Part shown: piece by piece, positions 1 to 13,479 of the stretch | Layout: the number at the start of each line of letters is the position of its first letter | Position numbering within the stretch: the stretch's first letter is position 1 | Assembly: GCA_013396655.1 (NCBI GenBank) | Contig: WBMV01001019.1 | Coordinates: 1 to 64,000, forward strand | From: Campylorhamphus procurvoides | Taxonomy: Eukaryota; Chordata; Aves; Passeriformes; Dendrocolaptidae | Length of the DNA: 64,000 nucleotides | Direction of reading: 5' to 3' | Translations under genes and position numbers: made by a program | Notes under the pieces: generated by a model | What the model was told of the DNA's origin: nothing | Databases searched by the model: none | The model's input: the letters and a program-made list of their open reading frames with translations, nothing else

Positions 1-3000
1 TCCCTTCCCTTCCCCTTTTTTTTCATTAGTTATGTTTGTTGAGTTTAGCTCATGAATTGCAATTTTTGTGAAGGGACATATGATGGATCCTGACCCCAAG
101 TTGGCAAGATGAATTTCCCTTCCTTAAAGTTCCCGTGTATAAAGGACAATTATGCAGATGAAGAGAATTTCACCCAAAATAAATTGCATGCTCCATCTGA
201 TTATGGATAATAGATTATTCCAGACCTATACTGTCCTCAGGTGGAATTGAAGGATCCTTTAAACATCAAGGAGTATATTCATAACCATTATCCTCTTAAC
301 CCTTTGATGTGAAAAGATTGCTATAAAATTTACTAAATTCATCTAAAATGACTTTTGAATCTGCAATCACTTTGTTCTCTGCATTAATAATACTAGGACT
401 AATCCTGCATGACTTGTGAGATTTAAGATGAGTACCTAATAGCTTTTGAATCAAGGGTGCCTTTCAAGGGTGCCTCTAAGCAGTATCTAAAACTGTCGTG
501 TGCAATTTGTCTTATCCAAATTGGTTCATATTCAGAAAGCTATGTAAGCTATATACAAACTGCATTTTCATTCAAGTTGTATGTAACTCATATATGCAAA
601 TATAGTCTGAGGATTAACAGTGGATTTTTTTACACAGAGAACAGAAAAGAACTACACATGAATACTTACAGTTGCTTCTGAAAATTTAAGTCTATTTATA
701 CAACTAGGAACTGTGGGAGCTTGATTGCTCTTAATCTGGCTTTTAATCCTAGGTATTTTTTGTGTTTCTCTCTGGTTCCAGGATTTCCTCACCATGGCCT
801 TGGATTAAGGCTAACACACTGAGAGTACTGTCTGCCTCTTCTGTTCTCTGCCCCTCATCATTTGACCCTCAGGTGAAAAAAATAGTCAGAAACACCAGCC
901 AGTGAGACCAGCTGCAGACGCATCCAGTCTTAGATGGCATTCATGCATCCAATATTTATTCTTACCCAGTTCTTTTGCCTTTCTTCTCCTCTTACTACCC
1001 CAAATTCAATATTCTTTTTCCTTTACTCTTTTCATGTATTCCCAGGTAGTCTCTTACTTCTTCCTTTGACCTCCCTCCCTTCACCCCCCAAATATATAAT
1101 GGAATATACATTCTATTTTCTGCTGCTTCTAGATTTCTTGTCTCTTTAGAGATTAAACTTCTCAAAACAAGGATTCTCTTCTACTCTTTATAATTACTGT
1201 GCCTAGCACAAGAGGTACCCAAACAAAAGTTTACTCACAAATCTTACATAAGATTTTTTTCCCCAGATTCAAATGTAATTTGAGAACATTCATGTTCTAT
1301 TGCAAATCCAATAAAGACATTTTCATAAACTGAAACAAAGAAAATTTCCAAAAATATTTTTTCACCTATCAAAAGTAATAAAATCACAACATATTCAAGA
1401 TAACATAGTCTACATGTGATCTTGGATAACATTACAGGATATGAATTCTCTTTTTGAAAGTATAATTTAGGCACTTGAATAATTCATCCTGTTTGCCAAA
1501 TGGTTACTTCAGAAATTCGTTAGGCTATCATCACCAATAATGTGCCCTATGTCCCTTTTGAGATGAAAAGGGGGGCTTTCCACTTGCCTGTCATCCTTCC
1601 TTTTCTCTTCTCCCTTCTCTTCACAGCATGTCAGAAGATATTTGTGTGGACAATTCAAAAAGTTGCATAGGTGGGGTAGATCTCTGGTGTGGATGTCAGA
1701 AAACCAGGTTTTGAGCTGGATGATCAAGAGACCTGGGCAGCTATGGTTCCTGTAGTTTGGCTATTGTGGTTTTTGAGTGTGTGGTTGAGCTTACATCCAC
1801 TGAGGGAAGGAGAGTTAAGCTCACTTAAGGCATGAAAAATACACAGCATCTCACAAGTGATCTTCAGGGGATGCTGAAGAGTAGAAAAGAGAGTGATACC
1901 TGTGGGACTCAGCCTATGAAGACTGTTAAGAAAGAAACTATTTTCCGAGCCCTTACTTAGGCCTGTTCATGGCCAGTGTGAACATTTGAATACTGTATAA
2001 CTGCAATTAAAATGTGCCACAAAGCAAAGTAGCAATCAGCAAGCTGTATCCTAAAAAAATCTGGAAGAGTAGAGTTTATAAGGTCTAAAGAACAGAAGAC
2101 AATGTGACCTTTTATTGAAAACACAGAATGCTTCCCAACTGGGAAATTCCAGTGATGGAAAATACATACAGACACACAATATCATATCACATTACAGCAT
2201 GTTGTGTTTTAAGATCAGTGGTGCACAGTATATTCTGCTATTCTTTTTCTAAGAAATAATGATTTCTCATGAAAACTCTTACCAACTTTTACTCTTCTAC
2301 AGCTTTTCTTTTTCTCTGATTTACAGCCTCTTTCATTTTATAACTGTGTCATGATCAGAGTGTTTTGCATTAATTTTGTAATTGTTTGCCTGTGTTCAAA
2401 TCCTTGCTATTTTTCTGAATGGAAGTATGTAATGATACATTTTCATTAATGTTGATTTTATAATATTTTAACTCTGCCTGATAGATACAAGCTTAAAATC
2501 TATCACTGTCTCTTAATTTTCAAATCAATCCAAGAATATATGAAATGAAACACCACAAAAGGCACTTACATAGAAGGTATAAATTAATGGGAAGCTGTTT
2601 GATTTATTATACAACAGATAAGATCTGCATGATACAGCATCCTGATGGTTTATGTGTCTATTAAATCTTTCTAATGAAGGTTATTCCTGAACTCATAAAA
2701 TTTCATATTCCAGTCAGTACTTTATCATCAACCTATAATGCTAGATTTGAATTGATAAACTTAATAATAAAAAATTCATCTGTTGATCTAATGAAGACAT
2801 GCTCTTTTAGTGGAAGATATTAAAACAGAATTAACTTCTGCCACAGTATATCCACAAGGGAGCAGCAAAAATGACCACTTGTTTCCTATTATTTTTCCAC
2901 TTGGAACAGAGAGGGATGGCTTCAAAAAAGTGAAGTCTTTTACATATATAATGAAGTAATGATCTTTTGCATACTGTTTCAGATTTTATTTCTGAGGATG

Positions 3001-4665
3001 CTGAGTTCTGTAGGAGATGCGCCCACACAACTTTGAATTTCTGCATTACCTGGAAATAGTTTAGTCTAAATTTTTGTTTGTTTCCTAGCAAGCTAGGTTT
3101 GAATAAATGTTGACAATTAAGGATAGGAGATAAGATGTGTCGATACATCAGGCAGCAATGTGTTGATAAAAATTACTTTGAAAAAGACTACCCCCATTCA
3201 CATGCTCTTCTGCATCTCTCAATTGAGAAGTACTAACAACTTGCTGAGGAACAGGTGTGCTCAAACAACCCATCAGCTATAGCTGATCTGTTCACTGACT
3301 CCCTTGATAGTGTCAGATGACCCTTGCCCTTTTATAGCTACCTGGCGATGATTGTTCATTATAAATATTAGTTATAAAGATACTACCTTCATTTTTAAAG
3401 ATACTATCCTCATTTTTATATTCTTCATTTTCAAAATGAAATCTGAGTAAGTTAGGCTTGTATTTCCACAATAGGTCCCATTTAAACAAAACACTTGTGC
3501 ATGTGTTTAAATTCAACATATATACACGTTTTTAACATTAATATAAAAGTGTCCCAATAGGAATGATTTCCTGAGTGGGAGCTTTAATCTGTACCAAGTA
3601 TTTGGTAGAGCTCAAAACAGGATGAACATGTGGCACTTTTATTTTGCATCAAACATTTCCATAATAAAGGATAAACTGACAAAAGGAGTGACTTAAATAA
3701 AAAATGGGTTAGCCAAATAATTGAAATTTATCCTTAATGTGCAGAGGAGAGAAAGTACACATGAAAGGCCTTTTTGGGTTTTCTCTGAAAAACAAAGACC
3801 ACATGAAAAGTTGGTTGACTTTTTTTTTTTACCCTGTATTTCTGTGAGTCCATGCATTCATAAGCTTTATTTGTCTTTCTATGAAGCAACTAGAAAGCTT
3901 CCAAAGTGAAAAAGAAGGTACTTTATCAATTAAGTATCAATTTCCATTTCCTTATTTATGATCCTGCAGCTAGTAAGCATCAATAATTTCTGCTTTGCTA
4001 CAATGTCACCAGGAAGATTGATTGTGCATGTCACCTCAATATGAGAAGACTTAAATGGAAAACATAGACTTGCAACAGCACCAAATTCACTATCACAAAA
4101 GAGAGCAACTCAATCACATTTTTAAAAATATCAGTTTTAAGATGCATCACATCTTTATTCTGATGAAAGCTCTGTATTTTTCTTCAACATTTTTATTGAC
4201 ATGGGTACATACCTGTAACTATGCACAGAGCAATCAGCACATTAAAAAAATAAAAATTGTTAAAAATGAAGCACCCAGAAAACAGGAAATTCCAAGGCCA
4301 AGGCCACACAGAAAAAAATTTAAATCATCTGCCTGTGCATATAAATAATGATACAGTTAATTAGATGATCACTCTAAGATTATTTGAATACAGTAGGTCT
4401 TTGTTTTATTCAGTAGATAGAATAGATAGTGGTTAGGGAACTTATCAACAATTATTTTTCAGATTTTTCCAAATTCTCCTCCTAAAGGAGCCATGCCCAT
4501 TTTGATGAGAAAGGTGCTTATGTATTTCTGAGGTATTTCTGCCTCACACTTTTGGCACTCAGTTTCCACATGCTTACAGAGATACTTTAGCTCTCTACTC
4601 AGCACTGTTGTTTTCATGGGCTGGCATGTGCAGAACTGTTCAGGCTTTAGTGCTGCCAGGAGTTT
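1..4665. other. AT-rich noncoding stretch, no gene seen
   Basis: No coding region, RNA gene or recognisable mobile element was found here. The first 24 bases are a short pyrimidine tract (CCCTT-like units, then T8). Open frames on either strand are short (105 codons or fewer), use AT-rich codons and show no domain I recognise, so I treat them as chance. About 2430-2780 and 3350-3540 are particularly AT-rich. Confidence 0.6.
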
Positions 4666-5423
4666 CACAGAATCATAAAGTCATTAAGGTTGAAAAAGAC
4701 CTCTAAGATCATCAGATCCAACCTCTGACTGAACACTACCCTGTCAACTACACCGTAGCACCAAGTGCCACATTTTATCATGTCTTGAACCCAGACAGAA
4801 GTGGTGACTCTACCACTTCCCTGCGCAGTCTGTTCCAGTGCCCGACCACCTTTCCAGTGAAGTAATTCTTCCTGATGTCCAGCCTGAGCCTCTCCTGAGG
4901 CAGCTTGAGGCCATTTCCTCTTGCCCTATTAGTAGTTGTCTGGGAGAACAGGCTGATCCCCACCTCACTACAATGTCCTTTCTGGTGAATATAGAGAGTG
5001 ATAAGGTCTTCCCTGAGTCTCCTTTTCTCCAGGCTAAACAACCCCAGATCTCTAAGCTGCTCCTTAAATGTTTTACTCTCTAGACCCTTCACTGGTTCCC
5101 TTGCCCTTCTCTGGACATGCTCCAGCATCTCAATACCTGTCTTGAAGTGGGAGGCCCAGGGACACTCATGTCCCTGGCCCTGCTGAAAACACTGTTTCTG
5201 ATACATGCCAGGAGGGCTTTGGCCTTCTTGGCCACCTGGGCACACTGCTGGCTCATATTCAGCCAGCTGTCAACCAGCCACCTCAGGCCCTTTTCTGCCA
5301 GGTAGGTTTCCAGCCACTCCGCCCCCAGATTGGAGCGTTGCATGGGACTGCTGAGACCCAAGTGCGGGACCTTCAGCTTATTGGATCTCATGGCATTGGC
5401 CTCAGTCCATTGTTTAACCCTGA
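4666..5423 (-). mobile_element. CR1 LINE, 5'-truncated copy (RT C-terminus plus 3' tail)
   Basis: This is a non-LTR retrotransposon fragment. Reading on the minus strand, it begins within the C-terminal third of the CR1 reverse transcriptase and runs to the 3' end. Recognisable segments are [13 protein letters not shown] (about 5230-5270), [10 protein letters not shown] (about 5110-5140), [16 protein letters not shown] (about 5000-5050) and the end of the frame near 4790. The 3' end at 4666-4690 carries a degenerate version of the CR1 octamer tail (cacagaatcataaag on the plus strand). Several frameshifts break the reading frame. The stretch that normally lies between the SRxRE and QFWAP segments is shortened, so one frame jumps almost directly to a WASHFKT-like sequence. 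Severe 5' truncation is usual for CR1. The left border is well placed. The right border (about 5423) is where similarity to the 57-60 kb copy fades. Confidence 0.93.
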
Positions 5424-7189
5424 AGCAGGACTCTTGGATTATTTAGGGGAATGGCTTTCTGACCAGTCAGTAAGCCCTTTCAAGGCACACTGAGAAGAAA
5501 GAACTGGTACAATTTGGAACAGTTTGCCTGCTTCATGGACTTCTGATGTCAAAGTCTAAAAATGAGTTCCTGCTTCAGGAATGATGTGAGTCCCAGTTTC
5601 TAAAACAGTGTGGTATAGATGGCAGATGTTCCTCCTCTGGCCCAGTAAATATTTCTATTACAAAAAGATGTGCAGAAGAGACTAGAGAAGTCAAGGCTAA
5701 GGGATAGTCAAAAGAGATAAGTTCACATCCCTGTCCCAAATCCTGCATCCCAACTGAAGATCCCAATCGGGATTATTGGGTATTCTGGCTTTGCACTCTC
5801 TTCCTGCAGTACATTTCCAGATAGAAGAGACGTGAAACACTGAAGAAGCTGTCTGTCTTTGGTGTCTCACAGGTGAAGACAATTGTGACAGTGGGTGGTA
5901 CAGATTCATCCTTAAGTAAATGCTTTCTGGAACTGTCTTTGTCAGGACTCTCAATCATCTGTGTGCATCTAGGAGGGAGAGATATCAAATGCAGAGCTCA
6001 AGATACCTTTCCATAGAGTGTGCAAAAGTGCCATGTCTTGCAGGATCTGAGTTACTATTTCTGTCTCAGGTTCCTCAGTGTATCATTATCTTCACGGACT
6101 ACCCTACATTTTCACAACTATTGTGGCTGCTGATTCACAAATATGAGTGAATTTGTCGCTGCACTTTTTGGGTGAGTAATTTCCAAACACAGAAGAGTGG
6201 CACAGAGAGATGAAAGTGTCCCTTTCTCATCAGTGTCAGGTTCCCCATCCTTTGCTTGCAGAAGGCTGCTCGCAAAAGGACAAGGAAGGCTGAAGAAAGA
6301 TCTGCAACCCCCAAGGTTCCCATCTCAGCATTGAAAATTACTTTTACTGAAGAGATGACTACATGAGGAGCAAGGCAGAGCCTGTGGCACACTCCTGCCA
6401 GCCTGCCCTCTGCACTTCACTTGCAAGCTAGAACAGTTCTCTGTACTTCAGCCTCTGCTCATACCTGCTGTAAAACTGGAAAGAAGATAGCCTAAGAACC
6501 AGTTGCTAGTATTTAGAATATCCTTGCTTGATTGACATGTAACACATACCACAAGTTGCCCTAGGGACCTGTGGGGATGAAAGAGTTTAACATTTAAAAT
6601 TTTTGGGATGAGGAACAAAGTTTGAAGGAAACTACACATAGGATCATATGTGGAGATTGTGGTTAATTGTATGTTGGGTGATTTGTCCAAATACATTTTG
6701 TGACCATATATTGTTTGGTATTAATTCTTTATCCTGGAGACACAATATACTTTGCTCCATTAGTCATATATGGGTACCTGCTATTGACAATTAGATTCTC
6801 TACATTCTTGGGAAAATAACCTAAATAAAAGCTTTCCACCTGTTTCAACATTTTCTGCTCTCATTCTCTTTTCTTTCAGCCTTTGTCCTATCTTTCTGCC
6901 CCAAATATATATAAAGGCAATATGCCTTTTTTTAAAAAAATAAAATATTTTTTTATTTATTTTTTTTCCCACTGCAAAATGAATGAATCTTGCTACAATG
7001 TAATCCTGAATCTAGAATCTTGACCCTGTTGGTTTATGAGATCTGAAGCCTCTTTTCAGGTCTGGTTTCCTACTGACTTCTTTGACATGCTTCACTAGAT
7101 CTAATAGCTCCCTATTACCAGTAACAATTTAGCATCTGAGCCAGGAGCTGGAGGAAAAAGGGAAAAAGGAGTGTAAATTATACAGAGAT

Positions 7190-7540
7190 GCGGTGAACAA
7201 AGGTTTTATTTCTCCTGAGCACAACCCTTTGATAGGAAAATGGGGGAGACAAATGTGTTGCTAATTTAATTAAGTAGTATGAGATGGCAGGGTCCACAGA
7301 TGCCATTTAGGACTGGATTAATCAAGAGCAGGTGATGAAAATGAATAGTCACACATAATGTTAGCATTTTTAACAATCCGACACAGTCTAATGGAATCAA
7401 GGGCTATTTAACAACAGGGCTCAGTTTTGCTTGCTAATCCAAATTTATCTACACTTTCACCGGGCACATTCATGTGGATCAAGAACTCTGTTCCCTCTGA
7501 TTCCCATTAATTTTCTGGGGCATTTTTAGTTATTTAACAT
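7190..7540. promoter_or_regulatory. Candidate conserved noncoding element (enhancer-like)
   Basis: This is an inference from motif density only. The stretch has homeodomain-type cores (CTAATTTAATTAAG near 7261; GGATTAATCAAG near 7315, containing the palindrome GATTAATC), an E-box CAGGTG right after the second, and TTAATT/TTATTTAAC motifs. It has no transposon similarity and no open frame of note. This texture is common in developmental enhancers within vertebrate gene deserts, but motifs of this kind also arise by chance in AT-rich DNA. Confidence 0.25.
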
Positions 7541-10252
7541 TTTGTACAACATGTTCATCTCCCCTTGTACTGCACATAGAAAGAAGCACAGTGAGGGCTG
7601 TGGAAGCATTGCATTCTATGTGCTGAACAAATGTAATATCCAGCAGGTAAACACTTTTTGATTAAGCAGTCATACTTGCCAGTATAAAACCTTTGTTTTC
7701 TTCCATGCATTCCTTTCTAAAAGTACAGAAAAGGTTCTGGTCAGGTGTTTCCTTATAGAATCAAAGCTTGAAAATATTTTTGTTCATGAATTTTGTGACC
7801 ACCTGCAGCTCTTTTAACATAACACTTCCAGTGTGTGTTTATCTTCCCTGGCAATAACTGAAGAATAGAAGTTGGTACAATCTTCAGTCTGCTCTCTAGT
7901 GAGGGAGTTGCTAGATGAAGACTGAAACCTTTGTCAGACTGGAAGAAAATTTAACTGTATATGAAGTTACCCTTTCCCAAAAAACGGTTTTCAGCTAGAA
8001 TAAAGTGGGTGCCTACAATTTCCCTGCTTGCAAAAGGTTAGAAACTTCTGTTGGAAACCAGATCTGTGTCCCGTTGTGGTACTTTACAGAGCAGTAGGCA
8101 TGAAGGTTGTTCCTCTACTCCTCTGACAGTTTTTGACAGAGAAGAGAGTGTGTAGGAAAGTGCTGTGGCATCTGTTTCTCATCCAGTTGTGTGGAGAGGG
8201 TATAAAGACCCTGCCACCTATACGAGGGCTCTGAAAACTTTATAACCTATTATTTCCTTATGTGGTGTCACAAAAGTAAACCAAATCCTGTCCAACAAAG
8301 GACTGACAGAGCATGCTGCAGTATTCCTAGTTTTCAAAGTCTGAGCTCTCTTTACCCTTTTAATGGATAGACTTATTACACCTCAGAGTGCAATTTCCCA
8401 TTAGTTGTTATCAGCTCTGGTGGGAACATCTTTATGTCACAGGGGGAGAGAACTACTCCATTAGATGTTATGCATTTTGTTGCATTTACAGTCTTGCCAA
8501 GTTTGTTTTCTAAACCTTATGAAAGTCAATTATGAACAGCCACGTCTCAGTTGCCATCTTTCAATATAGCTATTCTCCAATCCCTGAAGACTCTTTAGAA
8601 GAGTTACTTCTGTGTGCCATAAAAACATTTGTGGTTTTAAATACCTCTGAGTATAAAAAATCCAATACAGGAAATTCAAAGATACATACGCATTTTTTTC
8701 CAGAGAACATCCCCAGGATGAACTATCTAGTTCTGTTTAGTGGTATTTGGCTCTGTTTTTGTAGGTGAACATTTTATTTGCCAAAGTACTCCTGACAGAG
8801 AGGAGAGAATACTATCAGGGAGAGAAAACCACACAGCCTCACAGTAAGGAACCCTAAAACACAAACAGCAGAACCAAAACCCAATATGTATTTATATGAA
8901 TGTGATTCTACCCCTAAAAAGCCCACCAGGGTCACAATAAATTTCAGGATTTTTTTTTTTTTTGCCAGCTGTTTCTGAAAATAACAATGTGAGACTTAAA
9001 GCCTTGGTAAAGGTGATGTGAGGAATTTAGGAATAATGTATCATGGGTGTCCATGCCCAGGTGCCTCTCTTTTCCTTAAATGGTGGTAAACACAGCTGAT
9101 TAAAACTCATTGCTTAGGATAATCTCTTAAAGTGTAATTGACCTCTGTGTTTATATCTTTTTGTCCTGTAGTTACTCCTATAGCACCTTGGGTTTCTCCA
9201 GCTATAATTGCCCAAACCTGTGTTCAATATCCACGAATTTGGGTGTGTTCATAAAGCTGCTGTCACATTTGAAGAAATGGCCACATCTTCCCGCTCACTG
9301 TTGTCTCCAACTAAGACATCTCCACTCACAGAGCAAGTACTTAGAGACTTTCACTTCAGTGCCATGATTTTTCCTGTGCTAATCTCTCTTACTTTGCTGT
9401 GACCCAGATCAGAGTCACTGATGTGGGGTGGCAATGTCTTAAACTGCTGTAGCTGCTTTGTATTTATGACAATGACGTGAGATTAAATGATCATCTAATA
9501 TTCTCCTTCTCAGAAGAGCAAAAATAAGGAAAACACAAGTGGAGATGGTCTGATCTGCTGAAGGAACAGTGCACTTTCATTCTAAAAAACTTTATCAGGA
9601 GTTGGTAGTTTACAGTCAATAGTTTAGAGTCAAGATTTTTGCTATTTATGAAGTGATGAAGGAGAAGAAATTACTGTGTGCCTGTCCTTCAGGCTCATGC
9701 TGGAGTGGAAAAAGAAACTACTTTGAGCTGAAGGAAGAGGAAAGGAATTACTTAAAGTATTTGGTGTGTCTCTTGCTCTAATTAGGCTTTCAGAACAACA
9801 TCCATAAAGCCCATCCTTTTTCTATTTTTTTAAAAAAAGTTCTCATACTTTCTCAAGTATGCTCCCTTTTAGAAATGTGATTTCATCCTCCTTTGAAGGC
9901 AGGTTTATATTCTGAGGTATTCTTGTGTCTTTTAATTAAAAATTACAGGTAAAATATTTAGGATACTCCTGAATTATGGAATATTTTTGTTTTGCAAATG
10001 GAAAAGTGTAACCAATAGTCTTACTGCATTTTATATTAAAAGCAGTGTTAAATTATAATAAAGGAAAAAATTTCAAAGTATTGCAGTCTGGCTTTATGTG
10101 TATGTGTTGAAGATTAATGCCTTTGGTTAATTTGGATTGAAATATATATTCTAATAAGGTGTTAAAATGAGTTCTGAGAGTGCTCATCTGGCAGCTATGA
10201 ATACATTATAACAAAGTGTAATTAAGCCTCTCTAAAGTTTTTATCTCTCTAC

Positions 10253-10279
10253 TTTTTTTTTCTTTTTTTTTTTTTTTTT
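10253..10279. repeat. Poly-T tract with one interruption
   Basis: Twenty-six T in 27 bases, interrupted by a C at 10262. It may be a simple slippage tract or the decayed A-tail of a minus-strand insertion. No element is recognisable immediately beside it. Confidence 0.9.
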
Positions 10280-10494
10280 CCCTGAGCATATATGAACCTG
10301 AACTCAGGTACAAGGACATCTTTCCAGAGAAACTTATAGATTCGTAGAAGTTTATAAGAAAATTCTATTATTGTGTTCTCACTCTCTGAAAAAAGACAGG
10401 TGAGAAAATCACATCAGTAAAAGATTTAGTGTTTCCACAATTTTGAGGTCTGTCAGTAATTTTTTTTGTATTATGAAGATCTTCGAATTATCAC

Positions 10495-11110
10495 CCAGGC
10501 TTAACCAAATGGGTGGAAAACTGGGTGAATGAAAGAAAGGGTAGAACATACAGGCTCAGAAGATAGTGGTTAATGAGTCAGGCTTTGCCTTCAGGCTAGT
10601 AACCAGTAGAGTATTACCAGGGTCTCTACTAGGGACTGAACACTTTAACATCATTACTAATGGTGTGAGGGAGATGATTGATGTCAGTCCTACTAAGGAG
10701 ACACCAAGTAGTGAGGACCACTCGCTGTGGTCAAGGACAGGACTGCCATTGAGAGACACTCAGGCAAGCTGGAGGGAGGGGTCAAAAAGAACCTTGTGAA
10801 ATACAACAGGGACAAATATTAGGCCTTGTGTAGGGGACAAAAATGACCCCAACAACACTACAGGCTGGTGCCTGAATTCTGAAGGGCAGTTCTGTGGACA
10901 AGTGCCTGGAGACCCTGGTAGAGAGCAGGCTGGACAGGAGCCAGGCCCATGCCCTGGCAACACAGCATCACTGGCTGTTATCAACAGGGCGATAGACAAT
11001 AGATGGAGGGAAGTGCTTATTCCTCAAAACTCTGCACTCATTAGGGGATGTCCAGGACACTGTATTACTTTTTGGGCTCCCACTGGAAATAAGACAACTG
11101 GGAAATACAC
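10495..11110 (+). mobile_element. Old CR1 LINE fragment (reverse transcriptase segment)
   Basis: A degraded plus-strand copy of the middle-to-late CR1 reverse transcriptase. The order of recognisable pieces follows the family: a W-V-E-N-W-type segment near 10510, a decayed VPGSLLGTEHFNIITNG segment at about 10610-10665 (equivalent to the block before the FADD catalytic motif), a segment near 10895-10945 matching the region before the NMSQQ block, and a SALI..FWAP-like segment at about 11030-11080. It is far more diverged than the copies at 4.7 and 57 kb and has many indels, so it is probably an older insertion or subfamily. Neither the 5' nor the 3' end of the element is present. The borders are approximate. 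Confidence 0.75.
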
Positions 11111-12019
11111 AGTGAATGCACCTAGCATCTATTAATGTCTATAAATACCATGAATAATGTTTAAAGGATTATTATACATCTGTGGGAAGTGTAACATTGT
11201 CATTCATTGAGCATTCTAAATATTTAAATTTTTGCCTTTTTAGTAAATTAGCTGTACAGTTTTATCACTGCAACCACAATGGGAAATTAATGTAGACTCA
11301 TGGTCCAGACTTCTCCAGAGGTGAGAGTCATTTCTGGGATGTGACCCAGATGGATTTATCAGTTATAATTCCAGGTAAATTTTTAAATACTCAGACAGGA
11401 GCATCAAAGAGGCATACAAAGGCAGACAACATTTATTCCAGTCCTCTTCTTTAACATTTGCCTCTTTAATGATTACTTCAAAATGAAGTTGTACTGCAAC
11501 TAGAGGCAGTGAGGAAAGAACAATGGAGTGACCAAAACGTCCCATTCTCTTTTATGCACAAAGCAATAGGAATCAAACTGAACACATGGAGTGAGTGAAT
11601 GCTGATGCAGGGCAGGGGAGGAAAAAGGAGACTGGCAATGCAGAAAATAGCATGACCAATTCATAGTTTATCTTCAGCTGAAGATATTTTCAGAAACAGG
11701 ATCTGGGATTTGGTATAAGATAAATCATAAAAATTCCATCAATATATAATCATTTATTCTCCATAACACATTTACTTATCCATTTTTGGCTAGTACATTT
11801 CTTGTACATTTAATTTCTTAGCTGTTGATTTCAGGAATTAGTAAGTATTATGTACCAGAATATTCTGACAATGACATTTGATAATGACTAAAGCACCATA
11901 GAGCTGCAACTAGGAGAAAAAAACTACTGTAATACCCTGCAACTGAAAACTTGTTTTCATTAGGTCAACTGTAGGTATATTTCTTGAGCAGATGCATAGT
12001 CATAAATTTCACTAAATTT

Positions 12020-12260
12020 TTATTCTTTTTCTCCTGCCTAATGAAAACTCTTCTGCTGCAACCATCACACTAAAAGGTGTAGTTGGATCTTGCAGATGTT
12101 TCAGGATAAAGCTAATAAACTAAAAATCCAAGCAACCTTCAACCCAAACCAACATTACTCTGCATGGTTAAATAAATATGCTAATCCATTTAGGTCCAAT
12201 ATTGTGCAAAAAACTCATTAAGACATTTCATTAGGAAGGTTTTCGAAATGATATGCTTTG
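12020..12260. promoter_or_regulatory. Candidate conserved noncoding element
   Basis: Inference from texture. Closely spaced TAAT and AATAAATATGCTAATCC-type motifs (about 12170-12190), a CATTAAG and a CATTAGG motif, and no repeat similarity. No coding frame explains it. It overlaps the start of an unremarkable 114-codon open frame. Confidence 0.2.
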
Positions 12261-13479
12261 ACTGTGTACCATGTGACCCTTGGCTTATCTGAAACATCCC
12301 TGGAAAATACACAGCAGAGACCTTGTTTTCCTTCTGATCATTATAAGGATGGAAAAGGAAACGGAGAATTCCTTTTTGCCTTCTGTTGTCTGTTCTATTA
12401 CAACTTCTTCCTCTCTTTAGTGACAGTCTTTAGCATCTGCAGCTCTGTGGTGCTGACAGCCCAGTTTAGAGAGCACTGCAGTTGCAATGGCCTTACCTGG
12501 AGAATATCAACTCAGTGTGTGAGGAGGGAGAAAACAGTTCCTCATAGGAAAGAGAAGGAAGAAGAGACTATGGGAATGAAAAACATAGAGAAAGAAACTT
12601 AACTGCTCCAGTTTCAGTACCTAGGGTACTTCTGGGAAGTCTAATGGGGTCAGATGCTTTTCCTTTACTTCTTAAAGTGGAAGAGTTATTAAAAATACCA
12701 GGCAGATGAATACTCAAAGTGACAAACTTGGAGTCACTGGCAGGGGCTGGTTTGCCTTCTTATGAGATAGGACACATTAAAACAGCTCAAAAGTTTTCAA
12801 CATCCTTTAGAAAGCATAGTCATTAGATCTGCACACAGTATCCCAGTTCCATTTTCACAAGCATGAAGGTAAAAATTTCCTTTTTCTCCTTACCTGCTTA
12901 CAAGTGTCAGACTCACTCTGGTGCACTAAGAGGCTGTTCTCAGCAGAGAGGCTATTTTGCTGTACCGTCCCAACAATGCACTCTGTATCATGTCAGGCTT
13001 TATTGATCTGTGTAGATGCATGTTTCTAGATCAGTGGACATCTGCCACAATACTAACAGAGCACTCCGTAATTGCCAATGACAAAAGGACTTACTTTCTT
13101 CCCTGCAGAGGTCTTGAAGAACAAACCTTGAAGTGATATCTGTGACAACTTCAAGGAGCTGACATTTCTCCCCTTTACACAGCTGAGATAACAGCTGTTC
13201 TAGGTACAACTCCAAACTCAACACAAATTGTTGTTGAGTTTATTGTTTGTTTTGTTATTTGGTTTTTTCCTCCTTTTTATTTATTTATTTTTAACTTCAA
13301 AAGAAATTTGTTTTAAAGTGGAAATGGAGCACCTACACGGATGTCCAAAAGTCCTCTATGTACCTGCATAAAAATTTGTCTTTGGATTCTATGGCTTTGT
13401 GGCACAGCTTTTCTCTGAGTTAATTAAGAAGTATATATAAACTTGCTTGAGGCCTGTTAGAAGTCAGTAGAGCTGTAAA

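Larger units (their letters stand above)
5424..10490. other. Noncoding stretch, no gene seen
   Basis: No gene was recognised. It has A/T runs (6930-6968) and a T13 run at about 8950. An enhancer-like block at about 7190-7540 is listed separately. A C-interrupted T tract at 10253-10279 precedes the next CR1 fragment. The remaining open frames are under 90 codons and look random. Confidence 0.55.

Noticed and set aside
4838..5391. Plus-strand and alternative-frame open reading frames of 60-100 codons
   Set aside because: They are shadows of the minus-strand CR1 fragment.
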